Assembly (NCBI RefSeq): GCF_051131155.1
Contig: NZ_CP159508.1
Coordinates: 1,612,001 to 1,676,000, forward strand
Length of the DNA: 64,000 bases
Source of the DNA: Pseudanabaena minima
GTDB lineage: Bacteria > Cyanobacteriota > Cyanobacteriia > Pseudanabaenales > Pseudanabaenaceae
Reading direction: 5' to 3'
The position numbers and the translations under genes are program-made. Below are positions 42,299 to 51,700 of the stretch, one piece after another; position 1 is the first letter of the stretch; each line of letters starts with the position of its first letter. The notes beneath the pieces were generated by a model. That model did no database searches. It worked only from the letters and a program-made list of their open reading frames with translations, and was not told where the DNA came from.

Positions 42299-44563
42299 AT
42301 GGGTAAGACAGTTGTAAGGTTCTGTGCGATCGCTTTGACCAGCCTCTTGATCGTAGTATCACTCGGCGGCTTATATCCGCAGGGTTTGAGGGCTGAGGGC
42401 AATACGATCTCGATCGCCGTAGCGGCATCTCTGAGCGGAGACGCAGCCAGTGGTGGGCAGGAAATCGTCGATAGCATCAAGCTATATATTGATACGACCA
42501 ATCGTGAGGGGGGCATTAATGGTCGTCAACTTAAATTAAATGTTTTTGATGATAAGGGGAATGCGGATGGGGCAACTCAGGTTGCTAACGACATTGCTAA
42601 AAGTGATGCGCTAGTGGTGTTGGGGCATCGATCTTCCGATGCTTCGATCGCTGCTGGTAACATTTACCAAGAACGCAAATTACCAGCAATTACGGGTACA
42701 GCGAATAATCCTAAAGTTACCAGCGATCGCCCGTACTATTTTCGGATTATTTATACTAATCCTGATCTCGCAAAAACCTTGTCAATCTACGCACAGCAGG
42801 TACTCCAGTTCAAGACTGCTAGTGTAATTTATGACAAAGCTAGTAAAAATGAACAGACTCAATCGGAAGTAATTAAGTCAGCCTTTGAAGCCAATGGTAA
42901 CGGCAAAATTCAAAAGACTTGGGCGATCGATTCTGATCCAGCCAATCGCAAAGCCTCAGTGCAGCAAATCGTCAATGAATTAGCATCTGAGCCTGAAGCA
43001 GGAATTTTATTTTTAACCATGTCCAAAGAGGAGGTTGCCGAAGACTTTTTGGTGGCGCTCAAGCAAAAAGGGCTGAAAAATCCTGTTTTAGGAGAGCAAG
43101 CGCTGGGAAGGGAATCCTTTGCGAAGCGATTTGAGAAATATGATGAAGAGAAGAAAACGGCGGGATTCTTTACCGATGGCATGTATGTACCATTGCCGAT
43201 CCTGTTTGATAGTGCAGGAGCCGATGCCCAAGACTTTCTAGCTGCTTATCAAAAAGCCTACAACAAAACTCCTTCCTATTTAGGGGCAAAGTTTTATGAG
43301 GCAGCGATCGCGGCAGTGGATGCGATTCGGAAGGCTAATCCTAAGTTAACAACGGGAAGCTTAGAAGCCGATCGCGAACAGGTGCGCGATGCTCTGGCTA
43401 AACTGAACAATCGTAAGGTGGGGATCAGAGGCTTAACGGGGTTGCTTTATTTCAACAGCGATCGCAATAGCGATCAGCCCGTGCGTCTTGCTCAATTCCA
43501 AAACCAAAAATTGATTTCTGCATCCCAGCAATTTACGCCGATCGCTAATCCTGAGCGCTTGAATTTACCAAAAGAAATCCAGTCTGGAAGCATTGTGCAA
43601 TCGGGTGAACAATATTTTTGGCGACAGCGCGTAGTTTATGCGGGGATGGATATCAATAAGCTGAATCGTATTGATAAGGCAACTTTTACCGCCGATTTTT
43701 ATGTGTGGTTCCGCTATAACGGCAATGATGAACCTACGGAGATTCAGTTTCCTGATGCTGTCAGTAATAGTGTTAATCCCACTGCGCCTGTATTTGATGG
43801 TAAAGCCCCAATCAAATCCCAAGTTGTCAATGGCTTAAACTATCGGCTCTATCGGGTACGTGGTGAATTTCGGAATGCTTTTGATTTTCGTGACTATCCC
43901 TTTGATTCACAAAGATTAAACTTGCGTTTTGATAATCCCAATCTATCGACTGAGAGATTGATCTATGCGATCGATAAGGTTGGCTTAAGATTACCAAGAC
44001 CTGAAGCCGAAGAACGTAAACCATTTCAAGGACTTCAGCTTTGGAATTTTAAAAGTATTACCTATTTCCAAGACTCATCACGCAGTACTTCCACTCAAGG
44101 CGACCCTGATTTATTTCAGTCAAATGCTCAAGTGGAATACCCTGGGTTAAGCATTAGGATGACTTTTCAACGCAAAACCTTAGTATTTCTATCTAAGAAT
44201 GTGTTGCCGTTGATTTTGCTTTCGCTTTTAACCTATTGCTGCCTGTTCTTCCCTTATTCGATGTTTGTGCCACGCACGATGGCTCCTGCCTCGGCACTAC
44301 TATCAGGAATTGTGTTGTTACTTTCTTTTAACAATCAACTGCCTGAAGTTGGCTACACCGTAGCGATGGAATATGTGTTTTATGTCTATTTCTGTTTATG
44401 TTTACTACCGATTCTGGTCACAGTAATCGGCACAAAACTGGATAAAGATGGGCATAAAAAAGCGTTTCAATACTTAAATATCGCTTCTTGGATTGTCTAT
44501 CCATTGATTTTGATCATCACTGTTTCGACTTTTGCGATCGCCTATAGCGATCGCTTGGCTTAA
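42299..44563 (+). CDS. Periplasmic-binding-protein / pentameric ligand-gated ion channel fusion
   Basis: A 754-residue protein. A signal peptide (residues 1-32, hydrophobic core CAIALTSLLIVVSLGGL) leads to a type I periplasmic-binding domain of the LivK/amino-acid-receptor type (about 36-395: IAVAASLSGDAASGGQEI, GRQLKLNVFDDKGNADGA, LPAITGTANNPKV). Then comes a Cys-loop-receptor-like beta-sandwich (about 430-610) with the hallmark DYPFDSQ (532-538). Four transmembrane helices finish it: one starting at LSKNVLPLILLSLL, one at ASALLSGIVLLLSFNN (pore-lining position), and two C-terminal ones with a very short M3-M4 loop as in prokaryotic channels. No cysteines form a Cys-loop. It is probably a homopentameric channel gated by a small ligand, possibly an amino acid. 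Confidence 0.85.
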   Translation: MGKTVVRFCAIALTSLLIVVSLGGLYPQGLRAEGNTISIAVAASLSGDAASGGQEIVDSIKLYIDTTNREGGINGRQLKLNVFDDKGNADGATQVANDIAKSDALVVLGHRSSDASIAAGNIYQERKLPAITGTANNPKVTSDRPYYFRIIYTNPDLAKTLSIYAQQVLQFKTASVIYDKASKNEQTQSEVIKSAFEANGNGKIQKTWAIDSDPANRKASVQQIVNELASEPEAGILFLTMSKEEVAEDFLVALKQKGLKNPVLGEQALGRESFAKRFEKYDEEKKTAGFFTDGMYVPLPILFDSAGADAQDFLAAYQKAYNKTPSYLGAKFYEAAIAAVDAIRKANPKLTTGSLEADREQVRDALAKLNNRKVGIRGLTGLLYFNSDRNSDQPVRLAQFQNQKLISASQQFTPIANPERLNLPKEIQSGSIVQSGEQYFWRQRVVYAGMDINKLNRIDKATFTADFYVWFRYNGNDEPTEIQFPDAVSNSVNPTAPVFDGKAPIKSQVVNGLNYRLYRVRGEFRNAFDFRDYPFDSQRLNLRFDNPNLSTERLIYAIDKVGLRLPRPEAEERKPFQGLQLWNFKSITYFQDSSRSTSTQGDPDLFQSNAQVEYPGLSIRMTFQRKTLVFLSKNVLPLILLSLLTYCCLFFPYSMFVPRTMAPASALLSGIVLLLSFNNQLPEVGYTVAMEYVFYVYFCLCLLPILVTVIGTKLDKDGHKKAFQYLNIASWIVYPLILIITVSTFAIAYSDRLA

Positions 44564-44686
44564 TTTGGAACTCAAGGTATGAATTTCTTGCTGCTATTCT
44601 TAGCTGTAAGAAGTGCAATATTTATACTGAGTTCTAAATTTTTACTCACCTACTGCTTTCCCACTAAAGAAATAGACATATAAAAC

Positions 44687-44731
44687 CAAGAAATAGCGGT
44701 GCTGGGCTTCACCCAGCACCGCTATTTCTTG
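44687..44731. terminator. Convergent hairpin terminator
   Basis: 20-base arms CAAGAAATAGCGGTGCTGGG, loop CTTCA. Between the channel gene and the convergent membrane-protein gene. Confidence 0.7.
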
Positions 44732-44747
44732 ACTGGAAAAGGCGTAT

Positions 44748-45296
44748 CTAAATTCGCATTTGGCTAATCAGATACCAAGATATAATGAACATCGGTGGAT
44801 AAATGCGCCACGGGGCAAGTAACCCAACAAAAGGCAATCCTCTAAACCCAATCACATCTACATCACTATCATACTTTGACGGCATAGGGGATAAACGAAT
44901 TATAGCTGCATCTGCTGCATCAAGTACTATGCTAGCCGAAGCAGCCAAAAGAATACCAACAAAGGACAAAATAGGAATTAAATGCGTTGCAATTGTAGAA
45001 TTATCTTTTGAGAGAGCAAATCCCAATGCTGTGAACAACAAACCTTCAGCCGTCATAAGCCAAGTTAACCTATGATTCATGAGATCATTTTCGTGCCGAA
45101 TCATTTCACGATTAACATCTTTTTTACTGTTGGGTATTTGCTTATATTGCCATGTCTTGGGAAGACACCACGATGATCGGCGGTATAGTCGAATCGCTTG
45201 AATTATCCAAAGTAGAGTGCAGAATACAAGAGATCCAGTGGTCAGATATGGTAGGAGCGATCGTAGTACTGATATGTTTAAGAAATTATCTAACAT
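44748..45296 (-). CDS. Small membrane protein of unknown function
   Basis: A 182-residue protein with about four hydrophobic segments: LVFCTLLWIIQAIRL, LTWLMTAEGLLFTALGFAL, LIPILSFVGILLAASASIVL and IYPPMFIISWYLI. Between the first two lies RHENDLMNHRLTWLMTAEG, an E-x-x-x-x-NxRxxW pattern that recurs in small 4-TM proteins of bacteria. No catalytic domain. Its neighbours give no functional clue. Not recognised further. Confidence 0.65.
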   Translation of the reverse strand: MLDNFLNISVLRSLLPYLTTGSLVFCTLLWIIQAIRLYRRSSWCLPKTWQYKQIPNSKKDVNREMIRHENDLMNHRLTWLMTAEGLLFTALGFALSKDNSTIATHLIPILSFVGILLAASASIVLDAADAAIIRLSPMPSKYDSDVDVIGFRGLPFVGLLAPWRIYPPMFIISWYLISQMRI

Positions 45297-45391
45297 CGGT
45301 TTAATGAGAGAGAAAGCTTACAAGGGGGTATGATATCCATGAGAAATTCCTGTTAAAAATTAATTGATTCATTAGAAAACTGTAATTGCCC

Positions 45392-45457
45392 AGATCCCCG
45401 ACTTTTTTAATGACTAGTATAACTAATCTATGATTGCCAAGAAAAAGTCGGGGATCT
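45392..45457. repeat. R4 inverted-repeat element, copy 2
   Basis: 66 bp with 16-base ends AGATCCCCGACTTTTT and complement (copy 1 at 12670 has A/T changes at one position in the arms). Confidence 0.7.
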
Positions 45458-45494
45458 TAAATGCTGCATTTAAAAGTTTTTTATGCCGAGCTAC

Positions 45495-46016
45495 CTAGTA
45501 ATTCACTAAGGAAACAATGGGAACTTCTGGTAAAGCTTTTCTACCATTGAGAAAATCTAGCTCGATCAAAAATCCATACCCAAGTAGTTCCGCACCAGCA
45601 TCCTTAATCAATTTCGCCGTAGCAGCCGCAGTCCCACCTGTAGCGATCACATCATCGATGATAATTACCCTCCCACCCACAGCGATCGCATCTTGATGCA
45701 TCTCTAAGGTATCGGTTCCATATTCCAAAGAATATTCAACCCGAAATACTGCCGATGGTAACTTTTTTGGTTTACGAACTGGCACAAAGCCACAACCTAA
45801 AGACATAGCAAGCGCTGCACCAAGGATAAATCCTCTCGACTCAATCCCGACAATGCAATCGATCCCCCCAACATTCAATTCTGAAAATTTTGTTTTAAAA
45901 CCTTGGATAATTGCTGTTAAGCCCTCACGATGCGCTAACAATGGCGTAATATCTCGAAAAATGATACCTTGCTGTGGAAAATCGGGTATATCGCGAATAA
46001 TGCTTTTAAAGTCCAT
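45495..46016 (-). CDS. apt: Adenine phosphoribosyltransferase
   Basis: A type I phosphoribosyltransferase of ~173 residues that salvages adenine to AMP. Family start MDFKSIIRDIPDFPQQGI is used (an ATG five codons upstream also exists). GIESRGFILGAALA and the PRPP loop VIIIDDVIATGGTAAA are intact. It lies next to, but divergent from, the urate-degradation genes, so the window holds both salvage and catabolism of purines. Confidence 0.93.
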   Translation of the reverse strand: MDFKSIIRDIPDFPQQGIIFRDITPLLAHREGLTAIIQGFKTKFSELNVGGIDCIVGIESRGFILGAALAMSLGCGFVPVRKPKKLPSAVFRVEYSLEYGTDTLEMHQDAIAVGGRVIIIDDVIATGGTAAATAKLIKDAGAELLGYGFLIELDFLNGRKALPEVPIVSLVNY

Positions 46017-46110
46017 AGAATATTTGACCATCGTCGATCGCTAGAGAACTTCACAATCTTATCTGCATCCGCGATCGCATTGAACACAACAATATTGCGG
46101 TTTGATAACC

Positions 46111-46169
46111 TATACAACCAGAAGACGAGTGGCGGCGCGAAGCGCCGCCACTCGTCTTCTGGTTGTATA
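46111..46169. repeat. Very long perfect palindrome
   Basis: 28-base arms starting TATACAACCAGAAGACGAGT, centre GGCGCGAAGCGCC. The segment CCAGAAGACGAGT also forms the arm of the hairpin at 60340. Between apt and hpxO (297 bp gap). Confidence 0.7.
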
Positions 46170-46205
46170 TATAGAAGTGCCCCTTAGGGACGCACAATAT
46201 AAATT

Positions 46206-46260
46206 AAAGAACCATTTTTTGTGGCGCGGCTTCGCCGCGCCACAAAAAATCGGGTTCTTT
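46206..46260. repeat. Long palindrome upstream of hpxO
   Basis: AAAGAACCATTTTTTGTGGC...GCC with centre GCGGCTTCGCCGC, one small mismatch near CGGG. Ends 35 bp before the operator-like site at 46295. Confidence 0.65.
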
Positions 46261-46294
46261 ATTGAAATTTTGATGTGCATCAAAAAATGTGCAT

Positions 46295-46307
46295 GTATAC
46301 TGTATAC
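46295..46307. promoter_or_regulatory. Operator-like site GTATACTGTATAC
   Basis: A 13-base dyad 22 bp upstream of the hpxO ATG. Related sites occur before uraH (55759) and the porin (inside 56307-56350). Probably bound by a GntR- or TetR-type repressor; no regulator gene is adjacent. Confidence 0.5.
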
Positions 46308-46328
46308 AAAATATATGGGTTTGTTGCG

Positions 46329-47498
46329 ATGTATGGCTTAAAAGCAATTGTCATCGGTGCGGGTATTGGTGGTCTCACCACAGGCATTGCCTTGCGACAA
46401 GCTGGTTATGAAGTGGAAATCTATGATCGGGTCAGGGATCTGCGTCCGATTGGGGCAGGGATCTCGCTCTGGTCAAATGGGGTCAAAGTCCTCAATCGTC
46501 TTGGCTTAAGTCAACAGCTAGCGGCGATCGGCGGGCAAATGCATTATATGGAATACCGCCATCTTTCGGGAGATGTCCTCAATCATATTTCCTTGCAACC
46601 ATTAGTCGAAGAAGTTGGGCAGCGTCCCTATCCTGTGGCAAGGCGAGACTTACAAAATGTGCTATTGGAAGCCTTTGAGTCTGCGGGTGGTAAGTTAACT
46701 CTTGGTGCTAAATGTATTGGAATTCTCGATGGCTTTCGTGATGTCACAGCAAAGTTTGAAGATGGTAGCACTGCCACAGGCGATCTATTGGTAGCAGCCG
46801 ATGGAGTACGCTCTCTTCTTCGTCAGTATATTCTCAATGATGCAGTCGAGCCTAAATATGCGGGCTATGTTAATTGGAATGGCTTAGTTCCCATTAGTAC
46901 CGATCTTGCACCTGCGGATACTTGGTCAATCTATGTAGGTGAACATAAACGCGCTTCGCTGATGCCCTTAGCAGGCGATCGCTTCTATTTCTTTTTTGAT
47001 GTGCCTTTACCTAAGGGAACCGTTAATGATGTTGCTAATTATAGAAATGAATTAAAACAACATTTTCAAGGTTGGGCAAAACCCGTACAGCTATTAATTG
47101 ATCGCCTTGAACCTGAATCTGTCGCCCGTTTAGAAATTCATGATGTTGGTCCAATCTCCAAGATGGTCAAAGGTCGAGTAGCTTTACTGGGTGATGCTGC
47201 TCACGCAACTTGTCCCGACCTCGGTCAAGGTGGATGCCAAGCGATCGAAGATGGATGGGTGTTAGCCAATTATTTATCTTCCACAAATTTGAGTGTTCCC
47301 GATGCCCTAAGACGCTACGAAACAGAACGCAAGGTTCGCACTACCGAAATCGTCAACAAAGCAAGAAATCGGGCGGAAACCATTCACGGTAAAGATCCTG
47401 AAGTTACCCAAAAGTGGTATGACCAACTAGCTCAAGAAAATCCTTTAGATGTCACCAAAGCGATCGCCAAAATTATTAGTGGAGGACCCTTACATTGA
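46329..47498 (+). CDS. hpxO: FAD-dependent urate hydroxylase
   Basis: A 389-residue flavoprotein monooxygenase. The FAD site VIGAGIGGLTTGIALRQ is at residues ~7-23, the DG motif VAADGVRSLLR near 154-164, and GDAAHATCPDLGQGGCQAIED (split here as GDAAHATCPD then LGQGGCQAIED) near 283-303. HpxO converts urate to 5-hydroxyisourate with NADH and O2. The assignment is strengthened by the overlapping uraD gene (ATGA-type 4-bp overlap). ATG 46329 is used; an upstream in-frame TTG/ATG would place the operator inside the gene. Confidence 0.88.
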   Translation: MYGLKAIVIGAGIGGLTTGIALRQAGYEVEIYDRVRDLRPIGAGISLWSNGVKVLNRLGLSQQLAAIGGQMHYMEYRHLSGDVLNHISLQPLVEEVGQRPYPVARRDLQNVLLEAFESAGGKLTLGAKCIGILDGFRDVTAKFEDGSTATGDLLVAADGVRSLLRQYILNDAVEPKYAGYVNWNGLVPISTDLAPADTWSIYVGEHKRASLMPLAGDRFYFFFDVPLPKGTVNDVANYRNELKQHFQGWAKPVQLLIDRLEPESVARLEIHDVGPISKMVKGRVALLGDAAHATCPDLGQGGCQAIEDGWVLANYLSSTNLSVPDALRRYETERKVRTTEIVNKARNRAETIHGKDPEVTQKWYDQLAQENPLDVTKAIAKIISGGPLH

Positions 47499-48001
47499 GT
47501 AATTCAAGTTATACGATCGCGATGCTCAATCAAATGAGCCAATCAGAATTTACCGAAGCGATCGGTTCGATTTTTGAACATACCCCAGAAATAGCCGCCG
47601 AAGCTTGGCGATCGCGTCCTTTTACTGATGTCCAAAATTTGCATCAAATCATGGCAGCGATCGTTCTGAAAATGAGTGATGCTGAGAAATTAAAACTAAT
47701 TTGCGCTCACCCCGATCTGGGTAGTAAGTTCAAAATGGCAGAAGCATCTGAACAGGAGCAATCCACTGTTGGGCTAGATCAACTCTCGGCAACAGAATAT
47801 GCTCACTTTCAAAAGCTTAATCAAGATTACAAAGAGAAGTTCTCGTTCCCTTTTATCATCGCCGTTCGCAACCATACCAAAGATAGCATTCTCGCTGCTT
47901 TTGAAAAAAGACTTCAGAACAATCTAGAAGTAGAAAAACAGCAAGCGATCGTAGAAATCATTGAAATTGCTAGATGGAGGTTAACTTTGGCTATTGAGTA
48001 G
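47495..48001 (+). CDS. uraD: OHCU decarboxylase
   Basis: A 168-residue helical protein that decarboxylates 2-oxo-4-hydroxy-4-carboxy-5-ureidoimidazoline to S-allantoin. Visible signatures: LNQMSQSEFTEAIGSIFEHTPEIAAEAW, the catalytic-histidine region ICAHPDLGSK (about 71-80), EQSTVGLDQL and KEKFSFPFIIAVRNHTKDSILAAFEKRL. Length matches the family. Co-translated with hpxO. The residue after HPDLG is serine where alanine is more common; no loss of function is expected. Confidence 0.93.
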   Translation: MSNSSYTIAMLNQMSQSEFTEAIGSIFEHTPEIAAEAWRSRPFTDVQNLHQIMAAIVLKMSDAEKLKLICAHPDLGSKFKMAEASEQEQSTVGLDQLSATEYAHFQKLNQDYKEKFSFPFIIAVRNHTKDSILAAFEKRLQNNLEVEKQQAIVEIIEIARWRLTLAIE

Positions 48002-48018
48002 TTTACTGCAATACTGGC

Positions 48019-48560
48019 GCATTCGGTGCGCTCGCAGGAACGCAATTTTATTATTAAAAGTGATCGCCATGGCTGCCATTAAGGATCAGCGCTTGTGGAT
48101 TTTAACTAGCATTTGGGTTTGGGCAAGGTGGGGGCAACTTCGCGCTATTATGGCTTGTCCCTATCTCAAAGTGATCGACAAAGGCAAATTTCATTAAGAA
48201 GATTTGCATCACTGGCAAGTGTGGCTAATGGCGATTTTATTAGCGGCTGGTAATTTAGCGATCAGCTTTTACAATTCCCTTTATTTACGTGATGTGCAAC
48301 TAAAAGTCTGCAAGCCCTGATTTCTCGTACTGCACTGATAAGCAATTTACATTTCAGGTAGCTCAAACAACCTAAGAGCAATAGCTCAAAAATAGTTGCA
48401 CATCGCGTTTTATTTGGGAATTGGTTTAACGGTAATTGGCTTTAGCTTGGCATGGCTGCTAAATCGTCAACTTGGCGGACAGACTGGCGATACCTACGGC
48501 GCGATCATGGAGTGGAGTGAGATGTTGAGTTTAGTGGTGATCGCTTACTTAATTACTTAG
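48019..48560 (+). pseudogene. cobS remnant (cobalamin 5'-phosphate synthase)
   Basis: Only the 3' half is recognisable. The frame reads ILLLKVIAMAAIKDQRLW...ARWGQLRAIMACPYLKVIDKGKFH, then TAA where CAA would be expected, then EDLHHWQVWLMAILLAAG...YLRD. A 114-bp inverted-repeat element follows. After it FYLGIGLTVIGFSLAWLLNRQLGG, QTGDTYGAIMEWSEM, ending at 48560. The GRWxQ and GxTGDTYGA parts are CobS hallmarks (here ARWGQ and GQTGDTYGA). The 5' half is missing, so the gene is dead. Confidence 0.75.
48291..48404. repeat. R8 inverted-repeat element inside cobS remnant
   Basis: 114 bp with perfect 12-base ends GATGTGCAACTA and TAGTTGCACATC; flanking ACG(T/C) extends the symmetry to ~16. It interrupts the cobS-like frame exactly and has no coding capacity. 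Confidence 0.7.
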
Positions 48561-48616
48561 AGACTTGCCGTATCTTTCTCATAACCCGATCCCGAATTCA
48601 GTTTCAGCTTGTTTTG

Positions 48617-48657
48617 ATCAGGAAACACAAAACTTGTCAAGTTTTGTGTTTCCTGAT
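48617..48657. terminator. Perfect palindrome before the eCIS-type gene
   Basis: ATCAGGAAACACAAAACTTG-T-complement, 20-base arms, no GC-rich centre. About 50 bp upstream of the DUF4157 gene. Confidence 0.5.
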
Positions 48658-48709
48658 TGAGTTCATTCATTTATAAGTTGTATAAAGAATATGTTTTAGT
48701 ATGTAGGGG

Positions 48710-51700
48710 ATGGGAAACATGCATACATTAATTGGTAAAAGCTCGGATTCACAAAATTCTTCTAATGCTCCAATCAAATCCTTATTTCAACCACACCCTT
48801 TTGCACCACAAGTGCAAACTGAATCAGCTACTCCACTGGCTGAAAGACTAGAATTTCAATCAGAGGAAAAAAGGAACCTAAACTCTGACTACAATCTCGC
48901 TGACATTTTAATGGCTTCTGGCAGCCCTAGCGAACCACCGAAGATTCAGCCAAAACTCAAGCTCGGAGAAGTGGGGGATGAATACGAACAGGAAGATGAT
49001 CGCGTAGCGTCACAGGTTGTCAGTCAAATCAATAAGCCAATCCAAAAAAAATTACAGCGAGTATCTGAAGCTGAGGCGATCCAGCGTAAACAGGAATTTG
49101 CGGCTCAGCAAAAAGCATCAAAGCCATTTATCAAACCATTTAATATCAAATCGCAGGATCAAACTGTCCAAAGGCAAGAGGAGATCGGGGGTGGTAAGGC
49201 TTCGGCGGATCTCGAATCTTCAATTCAAGGGGCAAGGGGTGGCGGGCAGTCTTTGGATGCGAATCTGCAACAGTCGATGGGGCAAGCGATGGGGGCAGAT
49301 TTTAGTAGTGTGAAGGTACATACCGATTCGCAGTCTGACCAGTTAAATAAATCAATTCAGGCTAAAGCCTTTACCACGGGGCAGGATGTGTTTTTTAGGC
49401 AAGGGGCTTATGAGCCATCTAGTCGAGGTGGACAGGAGTTGATTGCCCATGAGTTGACTCATGTGGTGCAGCAAAATGGTGGGGCGGTGCAGCGTAAACA
49501 ATTAGAGATTGAATCACTCTCCGAAGATACAGATATTGCCCTTTCGTCCTCAGATAATTTAGTTCAACGTCACGGAAATTTACCAACACCAACCACAACT
49601 ACAACACCAACCACAACTACAACACCGACCACAACTACAACACCGACCACAACTACAACACCGACCACAACTACAACACCGACCACAACTACAACACCGA
49701 CCACAACTACAACACCGACTACTAATAGTCCTTTTTACGTTGTGATAAACAAATCACAAATGTATGAGAAGACGACTAGTAACAAGTTTTTCGGTGGCAC
49801 TGAAGAATCGTTAAAAGGTAAAGGAGTCGCATCCGTTGGAGATATTCTCCAAACAGTTGACGACACAGAAGAAACTTATGCCAAGAAAAAGTTGTACCCC
49901 AGTGTTATAAATCTGAATATTGGAGGATCACCAGCCGCAGTAGAGCAGGAAAAAGTAAGACCCTTGAGTGAAAAGCCGAAAGTAACACCAGAAACGAATC
50001 AAAACATGATTACTACAGCAGACACCAAACTGTATTTCGATCATGAGAAAGGTCGTGGCGCAAATATTGGTCTGGGTAAAGAATATAAACCGATTAGACG
50101 CAACACCAAAGTTTTAGTTGATAAGGGAATGATCGGGGTCAATAGTTCTGGTCAAGATACTTACTACCGCGTTCAACATGAAGGTAAGTACTTATACCAA
50201 GAAATGTCGTCTCTAGGTGAGACAGCAGGATTAGCACCAGGAAAATCTGCGGCAACGGCTGATATCAATGATGCTTCTGGCTATATGCCTGGATACATCA
50301 GAACGAATGGTAATATTTTCAGAAAAGTGGGCAATAAGTTTGTAAAAGCTGACTCTGTAGAATCAGGAACTTTGGTTATGGTCAACTTCATGGCTTATAC
50401 AGAAAAAGATGGGCTGAACCATGTTGCCATTAAAGTAATCAATGATGATGGTAATTATGGCGAACCGCTTTATATCCAAGAGTATAAAGTTACGATCTCT
50501 GCTCAGCAGACAAAAGTCGAAAATCCAGAAGAAGATACAGAAAGTACATTAGATGCCATATTGGAAGGTGGGTCTGGTGTCTTAGAGGGCGGTAAAGCTC
50601 CTATGGAAGAAGTTAGTGATGGTCTCGACGCAGGAATTTTGCAAGAGAACCAAGATGGTAGAATGCAAGGCATTGAGAGTCAGAAAGGAGGAACAATTGA
50701 AAGAGATAAGAATAGAATGGATGCGATCGCTGGTAGCGCCGACATTCTGCTTGGCATCTTCGGATTTGTTCAGAGCCTCAAGAAACTTTATAGTGAGGGT
50801 GATGGTTGGGAGAAATTCTTTGCCACGTTAGAAGGACTATCATCATTAGCAACCGCAGGTTCGGGAGTTACGAAAGCGGTTGATTCTATCTATAAAGCCA
50901 AAGGTTCTCCTAGTGAAGATAATACGGGATGGGATTTGGCTGGCAAAGTTGGTGGCGCGATCGCTGATGGTCTTAACTCTGTCAAAGATGCGGCTATGGC
51001 AATTATTGGGCTAGTTCGGATGGACAAAAAAAGCACCCAAAAAGCTGGAACTGCAAGTAAGTTAGGCGTACAAATGCTGGGGGCTGTCCAGTCAGGTCTC
51101 AAATGTGCCAAAGGTTTCTTCGATGCGTTTGATCGCGGTGGAGTACCAACGAGTCTGTTTAATGCGATTCCAGGAATCGGGATTGCGATCAATGCAGCTA
51201 GTGCGATCATTTCCTTTGGTACGGCTTATGTCGCGAGTAAGCAGGAAGGAACAATGCAAGAGTCGGAGCAAGGAATGCACCAACAGCTTTATGATGTTAT
51301 CCAATGGAGTCTTCGTGTTGACGAGCAAGGGAATCCACAAGTCTCTACTGCTGGGCTATTCAATCCTGACGAATGGATGGTAGATGACAAACGCGGAGTC
51401 TTTGGCTTCAGAAACGTTTATAAACGAGTCAATCCTTATGTATTAAAACAATTAGAAGGATTTGACGGAACTTCCATCATAATTAAACTATCAGGCACGA
51501 CCAGAGTTAAATTAGGGAAGCAAGAAGTTGAGGCAATCAAAGAATACGAATTAGCCAGCAAGTTGCGTGAAATCAACCAAAAACGCAAAGTCAAGAATAA
51601 CATTAGTGGATCTGCGGCTTTGGTGAGTATGGCAGGTGATATTGCTACGGTTACTGGCGTTGGTGCGGTCATTGGTGGAGCAATTAAAGGAGCCTTAGCT

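Noticed and set aside
42080..44563. tRNA-His as an attachment site for an integrated element
   Set aside because: No repeat of the tRNA 3' end was seen downstream and no integrase gene is present in the window.
46275..46328. Upstream start for hpxO
   Set aside because: It would place the operator-like site inside the coding region and add 18 residues before the FAD-binding motif that homologues lack.
49588..49720. Tandem 18-bp repeats considered as a CRISPR array
   Set aside because: Units are contiguous without spacers, stay in frame and encode PTTTTT inside a gene. No CRISPR repeats or cas genes were seen anywhere in the window.
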